Positions 57,901 to 64,000 are shown, numbered from the stretch's first letter. The stretch: DNA of 64,000 nt from Adhaeribacter swui (GCF_014217805.1 NZ_CP055156.1:2734585-2798584); one strand, 5' to 3'. Notes: generated by a model not told the origin, from the sequence alone. Numbers and translations: made by a program.

Positions 57901-58323
57901 AATCAGGCATTGCGTTTTTCTTACCACGACAAGCAGGGTAACTTACTGGTGAACCTGAAAGAAACCTTACTCTTCCAGAGCGAGCAGCTTACCGGTAGTA
58001 TTCTGAAACCTTTCCGGTTTACTACCAACGGCACCTGGGAGAAACCGGCGGAGAAAGTTGCCCAAGCAGCCCGGGTGTTTCCTAATCCGTTTACCGAAAC
58101 ATTTACGGTAGAATGGCAAAACAATCCGACCGAAACGGTTACCCTGGAGCTGTATGATTTAGCAGGCCGGCAAGTAAAACGACTCTGGAGCGGCCAGATA
58201 ACTACGGAACAAGGTTCCTATACTTGTCCGCCGCAACAGCAAGCATCCTTAAGGGCCGGCGTTTATTTACTGCGGATTACCCAAGGAACGAAGCAGGAAA
58301 TTGTTCGGGTAATTAAAAACTAG
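48973..58323 (+). CDS. Giant T9SS surface protein (about 3116 aa) with LamG and Fn3 domains
   Basis: The frame is open from 48916, but the ATG at 48973 starts a clean signal peptide (MKHFYKRFLGLFFLFFLGIG). The N-terminal part (30-150) is unknown and has paired cysteines (DCGTCKND). Several Fn3-like domains lie at about 155-590. LamG/concanavalin jellyroll domains lie at about 596-772, 2014-2193 and 2219-2399 (TVEFWARVKS, LEFWYKAG, DEIRFWNSARTTEQI). Other regions are strand-rich without family call (ca 800-1900, with a second Cys group SCPYECDEK). The C-terminal 80 residues are a T9SS type A domain (VFPNPFTETFTVEW, RAGVYLLRI). It is likely an adhesin or matrix protein. No enzyme domain is seen. 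Confidence 0.9.
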   Translation: MKHFYKRFLGLFFLFFLGIGSTSVFAHNFLYEIGYDQKSGRIFFTVSVDERDCGTCKNDKLKDLDITVTLNGVTHTLLDNASYGNRNGTYKNVLLVNNGSGWGDTYDRQGYYFNIPSDWIGKSLTFRTHYDWGDNDDKQGDKVNDFQIAGLQGKPTITAFPTGEQNQVKLTWEKPGANGYAPERIRYYIYQNDQLIAGLDYNTTSYIDPNTVYGYRYNYRIVARVNLTREFLVNNPNYFDTGSANVVAWKNSKLVLTPTFVPCATGITLTWPRPNLDGAYSYKILRSARPDFSTITNTFDVNGGLNTLTYFDDTNLQHQKSHYYKIQVIRPDKQVATELTSEVASITPDLSPAAPQISLADYGTYFKIIWSGYSCASVTNFKLIRKVIQAGKIIENTTTNLDPKPGAWADEKLQACNTYEYQLVAVNQYAEVAGNILSKAVPDQIADALEWGTDVTERNNPQNPFYNHDYKFKASKGFFTSYIQLQWDAKYKSRIESYEIYRKIAGTNNTRELVHVAEGGSSTQWLDEFAEANTMYEYTIEGVATCNGQPIKSREAKALGFRAPFGTVSGRIFFEGGQVVEKVQVRARNTDGAAGKALAFTNNTAAFDIKASRIFWPSQEGWALETWLRPTDIATNYVLYDHLENGQGLQISYENGRYILSAGAEQVSIQPGDFLKNNEFHHLSVSLNTVSRQVQWVVNDSVFTPQQLTNAFQPNTNADLSLVFGNSRAYNQGFQGVIDEIRIWNKPRTAAQLVQDYSRFLDGSEPGLIAYWKLNEGFSDYAFDGSRVDRKYNENHAKLKGSFEWTTTIPSEDQLANVAYTDSKGNYRLTNIQFRGSGESFEITPLLGVHTFDPNSLLLFIGEGALSHNGKDFKDISSFITKGSVRYQGTSFPVQGVQMLVDGKTLLNASNVPVMSDAKGEFEARVPIGQHVLSFVKNGHVFQNAYWPAENQPHDFQEHLRGQLEILDTTKVKLIGRVAGGQVQGDKPLGMGLSKNNLGTAKITLEPEKGGDLDESPTNFKKTIDLTTDPQTGEYTAWIIPERFIVKEVKTNNTLTDGSRYNFGEQPILDLSLPVSDLRWEYQLDNNGKKADSASYHFSKKFVLHNQTKWSINNNELIGEEKIKLSNSGPEIDLSSKPFGAPVFYMNAQYEFPLRFFEEYENADDHEKELVPVTNAKIKLVNNWKQGNPDEELILNNPQGVFNYKFRAGSPNLSGTYTYNFSAAIKIGDQSYADLGTLPGYILGQITSGSGFVTKGPDVVEFILRDPPGTNSYAYLSKGSTTTKTMSISNVGGSTQTINPTFYLGTEIKTSAGFGVALITETEIEHVLSNEDVITEKRSENGQLVESLQVTEGWKTSDDPELVGSTADLFVGRAMNFILGKTETLELLELKAPFDQLPHSAPFTYQGKTYALVRRQGMAAAQDNYGTRFMYTQQHIQNNLIPTLKNFRNSLLLRGDNVYVSKIAKGDARFGADNYDQQIFANAALSKPAEGVATRGAYSGPSYSFNPAKRGDPDSVYLLNQQITLWQEALRSNEANKLDAKTKGTAEGITNVSFDGGVTQTWEKNLNSLWGTNTTIEVTADASLEFMTGGKFNGFGATIRVKANFFNNFSGSVGESTNENLTFGYVLSDGDKGDFYSVDVIDPSAIKLLNDKGDHVVWADYYNVKEEFADRKEGYNNGFFSPMFYTRGGQTSCPYECDEKTQYYQPGKILNAATLRREKPEINVENNIVTGVPETNAAVFKILLQNNGDSDEDIWYGVQVDENSNPSGAVITIDGSTPNRAFRVPHGEVVEKILTVKKGPGAIFNYENLGIVLHSLCEPGTVSDTVKISAFFAPACTPVTMLAPLDNWLVNVDAQGKVPVQLSGYDVNLRSFKSIELQYKSTASNTWATIHTFFNKEADYNAAIAQNKDAAVSKIGGKTTINFSWDITDLPDRNYELRAKSNCTDGSVSYTEVKKGLKDVVPPLVFGAPQPADGILSPNDEIMIQFADPVEAGLINKSNITVRGVLNGSDLAHGAFLHFDGKQGDVRIPEGLQINNRSFTVEFWARVKSNTANDDQILFTQGTGTEAITIGFDKTGKLFAGWGTTPRVLATKTLPANSWQHYAVSYDAPANKVSLYGNDQLLAEKNQVDVVAGQGVVYIGSSPVNGNAFQGDVHALRVWDQYKNRDEIYAAQSIRSNGGERSLIGYWPFNDLKGTTAKDLARALHAEVAAQWVTEPASKAISLNGNGYVKVNSGHTPITQDGDFTLEFWYKAGANAVNTALFSAALLNTDVKWFLEFDEQGAIFLKQNNLLINAVENNTLDGKWHHLAMIVDRRGNLSFLLDGALTNYRKADVLAPLTVPALYFGVRYDQTSTAGGTPKTTFSNYFKGQLDEIRFWNSARTTEQINRSLTTKQPNDLADLQIYYPFEAYQDNSGVMLSVDSDKEQSGKTTDQATFVNATYTNESPKIDRPQPEQKVDFNYVINQDKLLITLNEPQELVEKTILDITVQGVMDKNSNVMPGAKTWSVFVDKNQVKWVDSNRNFEKEVNKPLQFEVEITNLGGNQESFQIDGLPGWLTVSPANGPIEPNSRKTLVFTVSESLNMGRYTEDILLRTNFGYDEKLALHLKVFTPAPEWTVNPRNFSQSMSIIGQVKINNQFSINPDDKVAAFVNGQCRGVAQMEYVPAYDRYLFFMQVYGPGVANEKISFQIWNADLGVTHTDVIPATLAFQDGTVHGSTANPYLLTANNTIYQELDLKAGWNWISFNVDVKNKDLAAVLDPTVIDRSSVFMSQDWVADYSAGVWSPAGKRVTNVASYLLKVGAAKKLQVKGSMLNPANEIITLKKGWNWVGYTPQVSMPVTDALAGVNLADGDIIKSQTDFAVYDKNKGWVGSLKTLKNGQGYRIQSSQNADLNFAYPKMSVNSGNRTANAESPLAKLVNPGVYPYNMNMVAEIASDQIVEETGILVHNAATGEKVGWGTGYLVEDKVLFFITMFANQENQALRFSYHDKQGNLLVNLKETLLFQSEQLTGSILKPFRFTTNGTWEKPAEKVAQAARVFPNPFTETFTVEWQNNPTETVTLELYDLAGRQVKRLWSGQITTEQGSYTCPPQQQASLRAGVYLLRITQGTKQEIVRVIKN

Positions 58324-58578
58324 CCTTTTGGTTTACCCCGCTTAACTAACGGAGTAACCTTGATTTTTTAAAATTTTTAAGAATTTACAACCGAAAAGCA
58401 GAAGTAAAGCCACTAAATAACACCACCTAACTAAATCCGGTATCAACACCAACCAACCATTAGCTTTAGCCAGGTGAGCTCCTGGTTAAAGCTGATACCG
58501 GTAAAAAAATTTAAAAAAATATTTACCAAGGTATTATATTAAAAAGCTAAAGGAGTTTTCCATAGCAGGTCCAGGTTA
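58324..58578. other. Spacer downstream of the giant gene
   Basis: Start of a 963-base spacer between convergent genes (58324-59286). It contains an imperfect dyad GGTTTAC...GAGTAACC just after the stop (possible terminator) and A/T boxes near 58365 and 58510. The element pair follows. No gene seen. Confidence 0.5.
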
Positions 58579-58803
58579 CTGTAGTTCTTTGGAGCCTTTT
58601 CAAGCCTCCAGGCGTTGGTGCTATCTTGTTTGAACAGGCTGAGTTTGCCTCCTGGCCGGCGGGCCCCGTTTGGCTCTTCCGGGCTGGTCTAAGCTCGTTT
58701 TGTTCGTACCTCACAATGCCTCGTTCCTCGGCACCACAACCTTAGAAGGCCCTCCACAGCCAAACTAGTGTCAGTTGCTCTTAGCTTCGGCTTTTCTGGC
58801 TCA
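58579..58803 (-). repeat. Dispersed structured intergenic element, copy 3 (minus strand)
   Basis: Reverse-strand copy of the element at 2681. Read on the minus strand it keeps the ACTGACAC start, TTTGGCT/AGCCAAA, CTAAG/CTTAG (plus positions 58741-58745 and 58689-58693), GAGGCAAACTC and the GGCTCC end. The central hairpin is different and longer (GTGCC with GGCAT). Its 5' end faces that of copy 4 at a distance of about 140 bases. Confidence 0.85.
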
Positions 58804-58944
58804 TTCCGAATGAATGAAGGATTGTAACTTTAAACTTATTGACTGCAACCAATAGATTTTTTAAAATTAATTTCCTAGTTTGTTTGCCTTTTTAACTAAC
58901 TTAATAGAAGATAGCTCAAACAATTAGTACTACTCTAAATAAGT

Positions 58945-59150
58945 TGAGTCGGTAGCTAAAAGTAAATGACATCAGTTTGGCTGTAGAGCACCTGCTAGGG
59001 TTCCGGTGTGGCGCAGCCACATTCCGCAGTGCAACGAGGAAAGGAAGACTAGCGAGTGCGGAAGAGCCAAACGGGGCCCGCCGGCCAGGAGGCAAACTCA
59101 GCCTTACCTAATTAGATAGCACTTGAGCATGGAGACTTGAAAAGGCTCCA
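58945..59150 (+). repeat. Dispersed structured intergenic element, copy 4
   Basis: Shortest and most diverged copy. Stems kept: GCTAG (58994-58998) with CTAGC (59049-59053), hairpin TGTGGC-GCA-GCCACA (59007-59021), TTTGGCT with AGCCAAA, and GGAG/CTCC at the 3' end. It lies head to head with copy 3. Confidence 0.85.
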
Positions 59151-59286
59151 TAGATCAGCCATTTACTTTCTAAATAAACCTTCTTTTTCTCTTTAGGGAA
59201 TATACTATTTATTAGGTGATATTTATTATTAACAAAAAGTATGATCCATACGACCTTAACCTGGCAGTTACAAGATTCTCTTTAAA

Positions 59287-59937
59287 TCAGACTAATTTCT
59301 CGTCCAAAGCTTTTCTTACCAATTCCACCGCATTTTTTACTTTCAGACGTTTCATCATGCTGGCGCGGTGGTTATCTACGGTGCGCACGCTTAAATTTAA
59401 TTTTTCAGCAATTTCGCGACTGTTCGAACCTTCCACAATAAAGGTGAGAACGGCTTTTTCCTGTTTCGATAATTTCTTCTTGGGCGCGGCTGCCAGTTCC
59501 GGTTCTTTTACTTTTTGCAGGTAAGATTCTACAATCACATTCGAAACCGAAGGACTAAAATACTTTTCCCCGGCAGCTACACTCCGGATGGCTCGTAACA
59601 TTTCTTCACGGGTATTATCTTTTAGTAAATAGCCAAATGCCCCGGCTTCTACCGATTTTAAAATGTAATCTTCGTCGTGGTGCATGGATAGTACCAGGCA
59701 ACGGGTATTGGGGTGTAGTTTGCTAATCTGGGCGGTAGCTTCAATGCCAGTCATTACGGGCATGGCAATATCAATGAGCAGCACATCCGGAGCTAACTCT
59801 TTTACTTTAGTCAGGGCTTCGGCTCCATTCTGGGCCTCACCTACAATTTCTAAATCGGTGGAGTTCTCCAGCATCGAACGAATACCGTTCCGGACTAGGG
59901 TATGATCATCGGCAAGTAATACTTTTATTTTAGTCAT
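59287..59937 (-). CDS. NarL/LuxR-type response regulator
   Basis: The ATG at 59937 gives 216 residues; a TTG two codons upstream is in frame. The receiver domain has Asp10/Asp11 and phospho-acceptor Asp56 in VLLIDIAMPVMTG. The C-terminal LuxR helix-turn-helix has LSKQEKAVLTFIVEGSNSRE and VRTVDNHRASMMKRL. The gene overlaps the 3' end of the kinase gene by 8 bases, so the two are coupled. Regulators of this type control nitrate and nitrite genes in other bacteria, and nirB lies close by. Confidence 0.94.
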   Translation of the reverse strand: MTKIKVLLADDHTLVRNGIRSMLENSTDLEIVGEAQNGAEALTKVKELAPDVLLIDIAMPVMTGIEATAQISKLHPNTRCLVLSMHHDEDYILKSVEAGAFGYLLKDNTREEMLRAIRSVAAGEKYFSPSVSNVIVESYLQKVKEPELAAAPKKKLSKQEKAVLTFIVEGSNSREIAEKLNLSVRTVDNHRASMMKRLKVKNAVELVRKALDEKLV

Positions 59938-61405
59938 GGTCAAGGGCCAGGTAAGGTACTTTTACGTGTATTTGGGTGCCTTCCCCTGGTTTAGAATTAA
60001 TATTTATAAGGCCGTTTAGTAAAAAAACGCGTTCTTTCATGTTGCTGATACCGTGAGCCAGACCCGTTTTGCCCGAGGGAACCGAAAGAGCATCTGGGGC
60101 AAAGCCTTGCCCGTTATCCGCAATATGCAGGTGAATATATTTCTTTTTAGCCTGAAGATCAACGGTTATGTGCTTGGCCTGGGCGTATTTTACCGCATTA
60201 TGTAATGCTTCCTGACTAATCCGGTAAAGACCAATTTCAATATTTTTCGCCAGCCTTTTTCCGTTCCAGTTGGTATTAAAAGAAACATTTATGTTGGAGC
60301 CGGAAGCGAGTTGATTGCTTAATAGTTTAAGAGCAGAAGCCAAACCGAAATCACTTAACACGGCGGGCATCAGGTTAAAAGAAATGGTTCGGGCTTCGGT
60401 AATGGTTTGGCTTACCAAATGGCGCAGCTCCGTAAAATTCTTTTGGGCCGTCTCGGTTCCATCCATCGAGTCGCTGATCTTTTCAATCCCGTATTTTAAA
60501 GCCGTGAGCATTTGGCCCAAACCATCGTGAATTTCCCGGGCTACGCGTTTGCGTTCTTCTTCCTGCCCTTCCAGGAGGTAAGTCGAGCGAAGCTTTTGCT
60601 CATTTATTTCCCGTTGGTATTTTTGATTGGTGGCTTCCAGTAAAGCTTCTTTCGTTTCGGCCAGCGATTTATTCGTCCGGATTAATTCTTCGTTGGCCAG
60701 TTGGGTTTGCTGCTTGGCCTCCAAGAGTAATTTAATGGTGCTTTTAATTTGCGTTACCGCCGGCCGGAAAACAAACAAAGCTTCCAGTAGTAACACGCCT
60801 AAGGTAAAAAACAAGACAATGTTCTCCATCCGCTGGGAGTTATTTACCCGCTCGCTGGCTTCAGCATCGTACTGAAACACAATCTGGTCCATGGCCTGCA
60901 AATAAGACCGCTCGTTTTCTAATACCTGATTTACCCAGCGTTGCACCTCCGCGGAAGCAATAGTACTCGTTCGTTTATTTTGATAATAGTTATTGATAGC
61001 TCGGGCATTGGTGTATACATTTTGAAAAAGCGGTTCTATTTGGGAAAACTTGTTTCGGATAGTAGCGCTGTTATTTACCGGCGTTTGCAGATAAGTTAAA
61101 TAGCCGTTTTTCAACCCATCATGACTTTTTTTCCAGAGGTCTAAAGCTTCTTTTAAATCCGCTACATATATAGGAGTGGCCGCCTGGTTTTTTTGATGGT
61201 ACAGCAATACCACCGTTTTACAAATTTTCTGACTTAACATCCGCTGCCTGCCGGCAATGTTTATGATCCGGGAATCGGTAAGCTGGCGCCGTAATGAACG
61301 TTGTACTAATAACTGCCCAATTAATAAAAGTATGGCTACAGCCGTTAGCGCCAATAAATAGAGGCGGGTAATTTTTTTGTAGATGCTGGCATCCGTTGAA
61401 CTCAT
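59930..61405 (-). CDS. Sensor histidine kinase with PilJ/NarX-like sensory domain
   Basis: The 491-residue kinase has a membrane helix at about 14-35, then a PilJ/type IV pili methyl-accepting N-terminal domain with the nitrate-sensor-like signature INIAGRQRMLSQKICKT (about 48-64). A second membrane helix is near 195-220 and a coiled coil near 225-275. HisKA_3 (EEERKRVAREIHDGLGQML, His near residue 291) and HATPase (NGQGFAPDALS, GISNMKERVFLLNG) follow. The layout is that of NarX/NarQ relatives. Ligand is inferred to be nitrate or nitrite from fold and neighbour. Confidence 0.92.
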   Translation of the reverse strand: MSSTDASIYKKITRLYLLALTAVAILLLIGQLLVQRSLRRQLTDSRIINIAGRQRMLSQKICKTVVLLYHQKNQAATPIYVADLKEALDLWKKSHDGLKNGYLTYLQTPVNNSATIRNKFSQIEPLFQNVYTNARAINNYYQNKRTSTIASAEVQRWVNQVLENERSYLQAMDQIVFQYDAEASERVNNSQRMENIVLFFTLGVLLLEALFVFRPAVTQIKSTIKLLLEAKQQTQLANEELIRTNKSLAETKEALLEATNQKYQREINEQKLRSTYLLEGQEEERKRVAREIHDGLGQMLTALKYGIEKISDSMDGTETAQKNFTELRHLVSQTITEARTISFNLMPAVLSDFGLASALKLLSNQLASGSNINVSFNTNWNGKRLAKNIEIGLYRISQEALHNAVKYAQAKHITVDLQAKKKYIHLHIADNGQGFAPDALSVPSGKTGLAHGISNMKERVFLLNGLININSKPGEGTQIHVKVPYLALDHD

Positions 61406-62170
61406 ACTTTTAATATTATTGGTAATAGATTCACGCCATTTTCGCAGGATTTTAAATAAAAGAGGCCGCCGATTTAATTACTCTTTAACCAAATGCTTTT
61501 GTGTATCAGAAGCAAATGGATTCTCCTGTATATTTTAATCTTAGTAATGAATTGAGTAATTCTACTTAATTTACTGCCGGGTGCTTCTCTTGCTTAAACT
61601 ATGCGGCACCGTACCATCTAAACGTAAACTCTTCTTCCTAGAAATCTTCATCGGAAAATGATCCTTAGTAATTAGCTGACTCTATTCTATTTAGAGCTAT
61701 TTACCCTTGATTGTTAATCTTTCATCTAATAAAACCACGCTAATTTAGATTTTAGCTATTAAAATAAAGTCGTTTTTTAAATTTTGTGTGATATTTTGAG
61801 CTTTCACCTGGTATTTTAATTGAATTGTGTTTAAAAAATGGGTTCGAAATACAAGAATGCTTCTAATTGATTAAATATTTAAAAATTTGCTCTTTAAAAC
61901 AGCGTATGTTTTTGTGAAAAAACTAAATTTTTGGTTTATGCCACCAAAAAATAACCAACTAATCAAAAATTAAGTACTTTTACTCAAGTTAAGGTTGATA
62001 TTTGATGGTATTTACTAGAAAGTAAAAGAATTTAGATAAAGACACCTTAGATTTTAAGTGAAGACAGAATGAAAAAGGTTGAATTTAGAATAAAGACTTA
62101 AAAATTGAGCTTATTTTTAAAAGCAGCCTAAATCTAGAAAGTAATTAATAGTCACGAAAACATAAAACGT
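61406..62170. other. 765-base divergent spacer upstream of nirB
   Basis: AT-rich region between the kinase (minus) and nirB (plus). A dyad TTTTTGGT/ACCAAAAA (61928-61950, loop TTATGCC) lies about 220 bases upstream of nirB and could be an operator. No clear consensus promoter and no gene were seen. Confidence 0.5.
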
Positions 62171-64000
62171 ATGAGCAGTTTAGTAGCACAGCCCCAACGT
62201 ATAGTAGTAATAGGAAATGGTATGGTTGGTTATAAGTTTTGTGAAAAGCTTGTAGCTAAAGCCCAACCCAGTGCTTTCCAAATTATTGTTTTCGGCGAAG
62301 AACCTCGCCCCGCTTACGACCGCGTTCACCTGAGTGCTTATTTTTCCGGTACAACCGCCGAAGAACTAACCATGGCGCCGGTAGAATGGTATGCGCAGAA
62401 TAATATTAATCTGCATTTAGGCGAATTAGTTACCAGTGTAAATGCCGCTACCCGAACTATTACCACTCATAAAGGAGAATCCATTAGCTACGATAAACTA
62501 ATATTAGCTACCGGCTCCAGCGCTTTTGTGCCGCCCATTAACGGCGTGGAAAAAGAAGGCGTTTTCGTGTACCGCACCATCGAAGACCTGGATGCTATGT
62601 TGGAATATGCGCCTAAGGCTAAAACTGCTGCTGTTATTGGCGGAGGTTTATTGGGCTTAGAAGCAGCCAAAGCAGCGGTAGATATGGGCCTGACCACTCA
62701 TGTAATTGAATTTGCTTCCCGGTTAATGCCGCGGCAATTAGATGAAGCCGGTTCCGAAATGTTGAAGCGAAAACTCGAAAGCCTGGGCATCAGCATTCAT
62801 TTAAATAAAAGTACTACCGCTATTCTGGGAGGACCGGGGGTAGAGAAAATGCTTTTTGCGGATGGTAGCGAGTTGGATGTAGATATGATTATTGTGTCGG
62901 CGGGTATTAAGCCGCGCGACGAGTTAGCTATTAAAGCCGGTTTAGCCGTAGGGCCTCGGGGTGGTATTATGGTGAATGATGCCTTACAGACGTCGGATGC
63001 TAATATTTACGCTATCGGCGAAAGTGCTTTACACGGTGGCATGATTTACGGTTTGGTAGCGCCCGGTTACGATATGGCCGACACCGTTGTAACTAACTTA
63101 TTGGGCGGCGAGAAAACCTTCAAAGGTTTCGATATGTCTACCAAACTAAAATTGATTGGCGTAGACGTAGCCAGCTTCGGCGATGCATTTGCCAGTCCGG
63201 CCACCAGCCGTTCTATTGTTTTCGAAGACAAAGCCAAAGGTATTTACAAGCGCATTAATATTTCGGAAGACGGCAAACACTTAGTAGGTGGTATTTTGGT
63301 AGGTGATGCCGGTAACTACAACATGTTGCTGCAAACCGTACAAAACAAAATTATCCTACCCCAAGACCCCGAAGATTTGATTTTAGGTTCTCGTGGAGGC
63401 GCTTCTGAATCGGCTGGTGCGGGTGTAATGAGTTTGCCCGACGAAGCTTTGATTTGCTCTTGCGAAAACGTAAGTAAAGGGGATATCTGTTCGTCTGTAA
63501 AAGATGGAACCTGTACGGATGTAGCCGGAATAAAAAAATGCACCAAAGCCGGAACGGGTTGCGGCGGCTGCATTCCGATGGTGAATGATTTACTCAATGC
63601 TACCTTAAAGCAGATGGGTAAAGAAGTGAAAAAAGTATTGTGCGAGCACTTTGATTATTCCCGGCAAGAGTTACTGGATCTTGTAAAAGTAAATAATATC
63701 CGCAGCTTCGACGAATTACTGCACAGCCACGGTCGCGGTGATGGTTGCGAAATATGCAAACCAGCCGTAGCTTCTATCATGGCCAGCACCTGGAACGAGC
63801 TCATTCTAAAACAAGCCACCATCCAGGATACCAACGACCGCTATCTGGCTAATATTCAAAAAGGTGGTACATATTCAGTAGTGCCCCGCATTGCCGGCGG
63901 CGAAATTACTCCGGAAAAATTAATTGTCATCGGGCAGGTGGCGGCTAAATATGGCTTGTACACCAAAATTACCGGCGGCCAACGGATTGATATGTTCGGC
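62171..64000 (+). CDS. nirB: Nitrite reductase [NAD(P)H] large subunit, 3' partial
   Basis: The ATG at 62171 opens 610 codons with no stop before the window end. An FAD-binding GNGMVGYKF lies at 16-24, a second dinucleotide site AVIGGGLLGLEAAKAA near 156-171, and the BFD-like [2Fe-2S] region has ICSCENVSKGDI (about 427) and TGCGGC. A further Cys pair (GCEICKP) follows, then the start of the nitrite/sulfite reductase ferredoxin-like half (IAGGEITPEKL). It reduces nitrite to ammonium in the cytosol with NADH, using siroheme and a 4Fe-4S centre in the missing part. NirD is expected beyond the window. The divergent NarX/NarL-like pair may regulate it. Confidence 0.95.
   Translation, partial: MSSLVAQPQRIVVIGNGMVGYKFCEKLVAKAQPSAFQIIVFGEEPRPAYDRVHLSAYFSGTTAEELTMAPVEWYAQNNINLHLGELVTSVNAATRTITTHKGESISYDKLILATGSSAFVPPINGVEKEGVFVYRTIEDLDAMLEYAPKAKTAAVIGGGLLGLEAAKAAVDMGLTTHVIEFASRLMPRQLDEAGSEMLKRKLESLGISIHLNKSTTAILGGPGVEKMLFADGSELDVDMIIVSAGIKPRDELAIKAGLAVGPRGGIMVNDALQTSDANIYAIGESALHGGMIYGLVAPGYDMADTVVTNLLGGEKTFKGFDMSTKLKLIGVDVASFGDAFASPATSRSIVFEDKAKGIYKRINISEDGKHLVGGILVGDAGNYNMLLQTVQNKIILPQDPEDLILGSRGGASESAGAGVMSLPDEALICSCENVSKGDICSSVKDGTCTDVAGIKKCTKAGTGCGGCIPMVNDLLNATLKQMGKEVKKVLCEHFDYSRQELLDLVKVNNIRSFDELLHSHGRGDGCEICKPAVASIMASTWNELILKQATIQDTNDRYLANIQKGGTYSVVPRIAGGEITPEKLIVIGQVAAKYGLYTKITGGQRIDMFG

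Noticed and set aside
58579-59150. Inverted element pair as the ends of a transposon
   Set aside because: The two copies enclose only about 140 bases with no ORF, are quite diverged, and single copies occur elsewhere, so they are not terminal inverted repeats of one element.
1-64000. tRNA, rRNA, prophage, integrase or IS transposase genes
   Set aside because: Looked for on both strands; no sequence with the needed folds or protein motifs was seen.

Overview
The window looks like a chromosomal segment of an aerobic, probably gliding or surface-living member of the Bacteroidota, most likely order Cytophagales, family Hymenobacteraceae (Adhaeribacter-like). The reasons are a SusC/SusD pair, Bacteroidota-type lipoproteins, several very large secreted proteins ending in type IX secretion (T9SS) sorting domains, a hybrid two-component system, and gene borders packed with A/T-only boxes such as TTTAAAAATTT. 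The genus is inferred from style, not from a marker gene.

Layout. 1-5.8 kb: the end of a HEAT-repeat protein with two DUF1080 (3-keto-disaccharide hydrolase) domains, a CBM9/DUF5916 outer-membrane protein and a small unknown gene. 6-13.4 kb, minus strand: YifB/ComM ATPase, an unknown membrane protein, an envelope cluster (gmhA, a small membrane protein, an MsbA-like ABC exporter) and a Wzi-like outer-membrane protein. 13.7-15 kb: upp and a small membrane protein. 15.6-27 kb, plus strand: a carbohydrate locus made of SusC, SusD, an FG-GAP/ASPIC-UnbV lipoprotein, a secreted AGE-family epimerase with an Fn3 tail, and a secreted TIM-barrel sugar isomerase. 27.9-32.8 kb, minus strand: a GMC sugar dehydrogenase with its Tat-exported small subunit, a TolB/PD40 protein and an AraC regulator. 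This is followed by a divergent sodium:solute symporter (33.5-35.4 kb). 35.6-58.3 kb: two modules of parallel design, each with a cupin gene (intact in the first, a deleted remnant in the second), a sensor (hybrid kinase, or TPR kinase plus LytTR regulator) and a large T9SS surface protein (1706 and about 3116 residues). 58.3-64 kb: a repeat-rich spacer, a NarL-type regulator with a NarX/PilJ-like kinase on the minus strand, and the divergent 5' part of nirB, cut by the window end.

How the genes may work together. The DUF1080 protein, the GMC/subunit-3 dehydrogenase, the TIM-barrel isomerase and the AGE epimerase together suggest that glycosides are attacked in the periplasm by first oxidising C3. 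SusCD would bring substrate in, and the AraC regulator and symporter would be part of the same use. The kinase/regulator pair next to nirB suggests nitrate or nitrite control of assimilation.

Most unusual content. A dispersed, non-coding element of about 205-225 bp occurs four times (2681, 27657, 58579 on the minus strand, 58945). Its copies keep the same stems by compensatory base changes, so it looks like a structured RNA or a non-autonomous mobile element. Other points are three direct repeats at an exact 21-bp pitch between the LytTR regulator gene and the giant surface-protein gene, and a cupin pseudogene made by an in-frame deletion between 13-bp direct repeats. No tRNA, rRNA, CRISPR array, transposase or integrase was seen.
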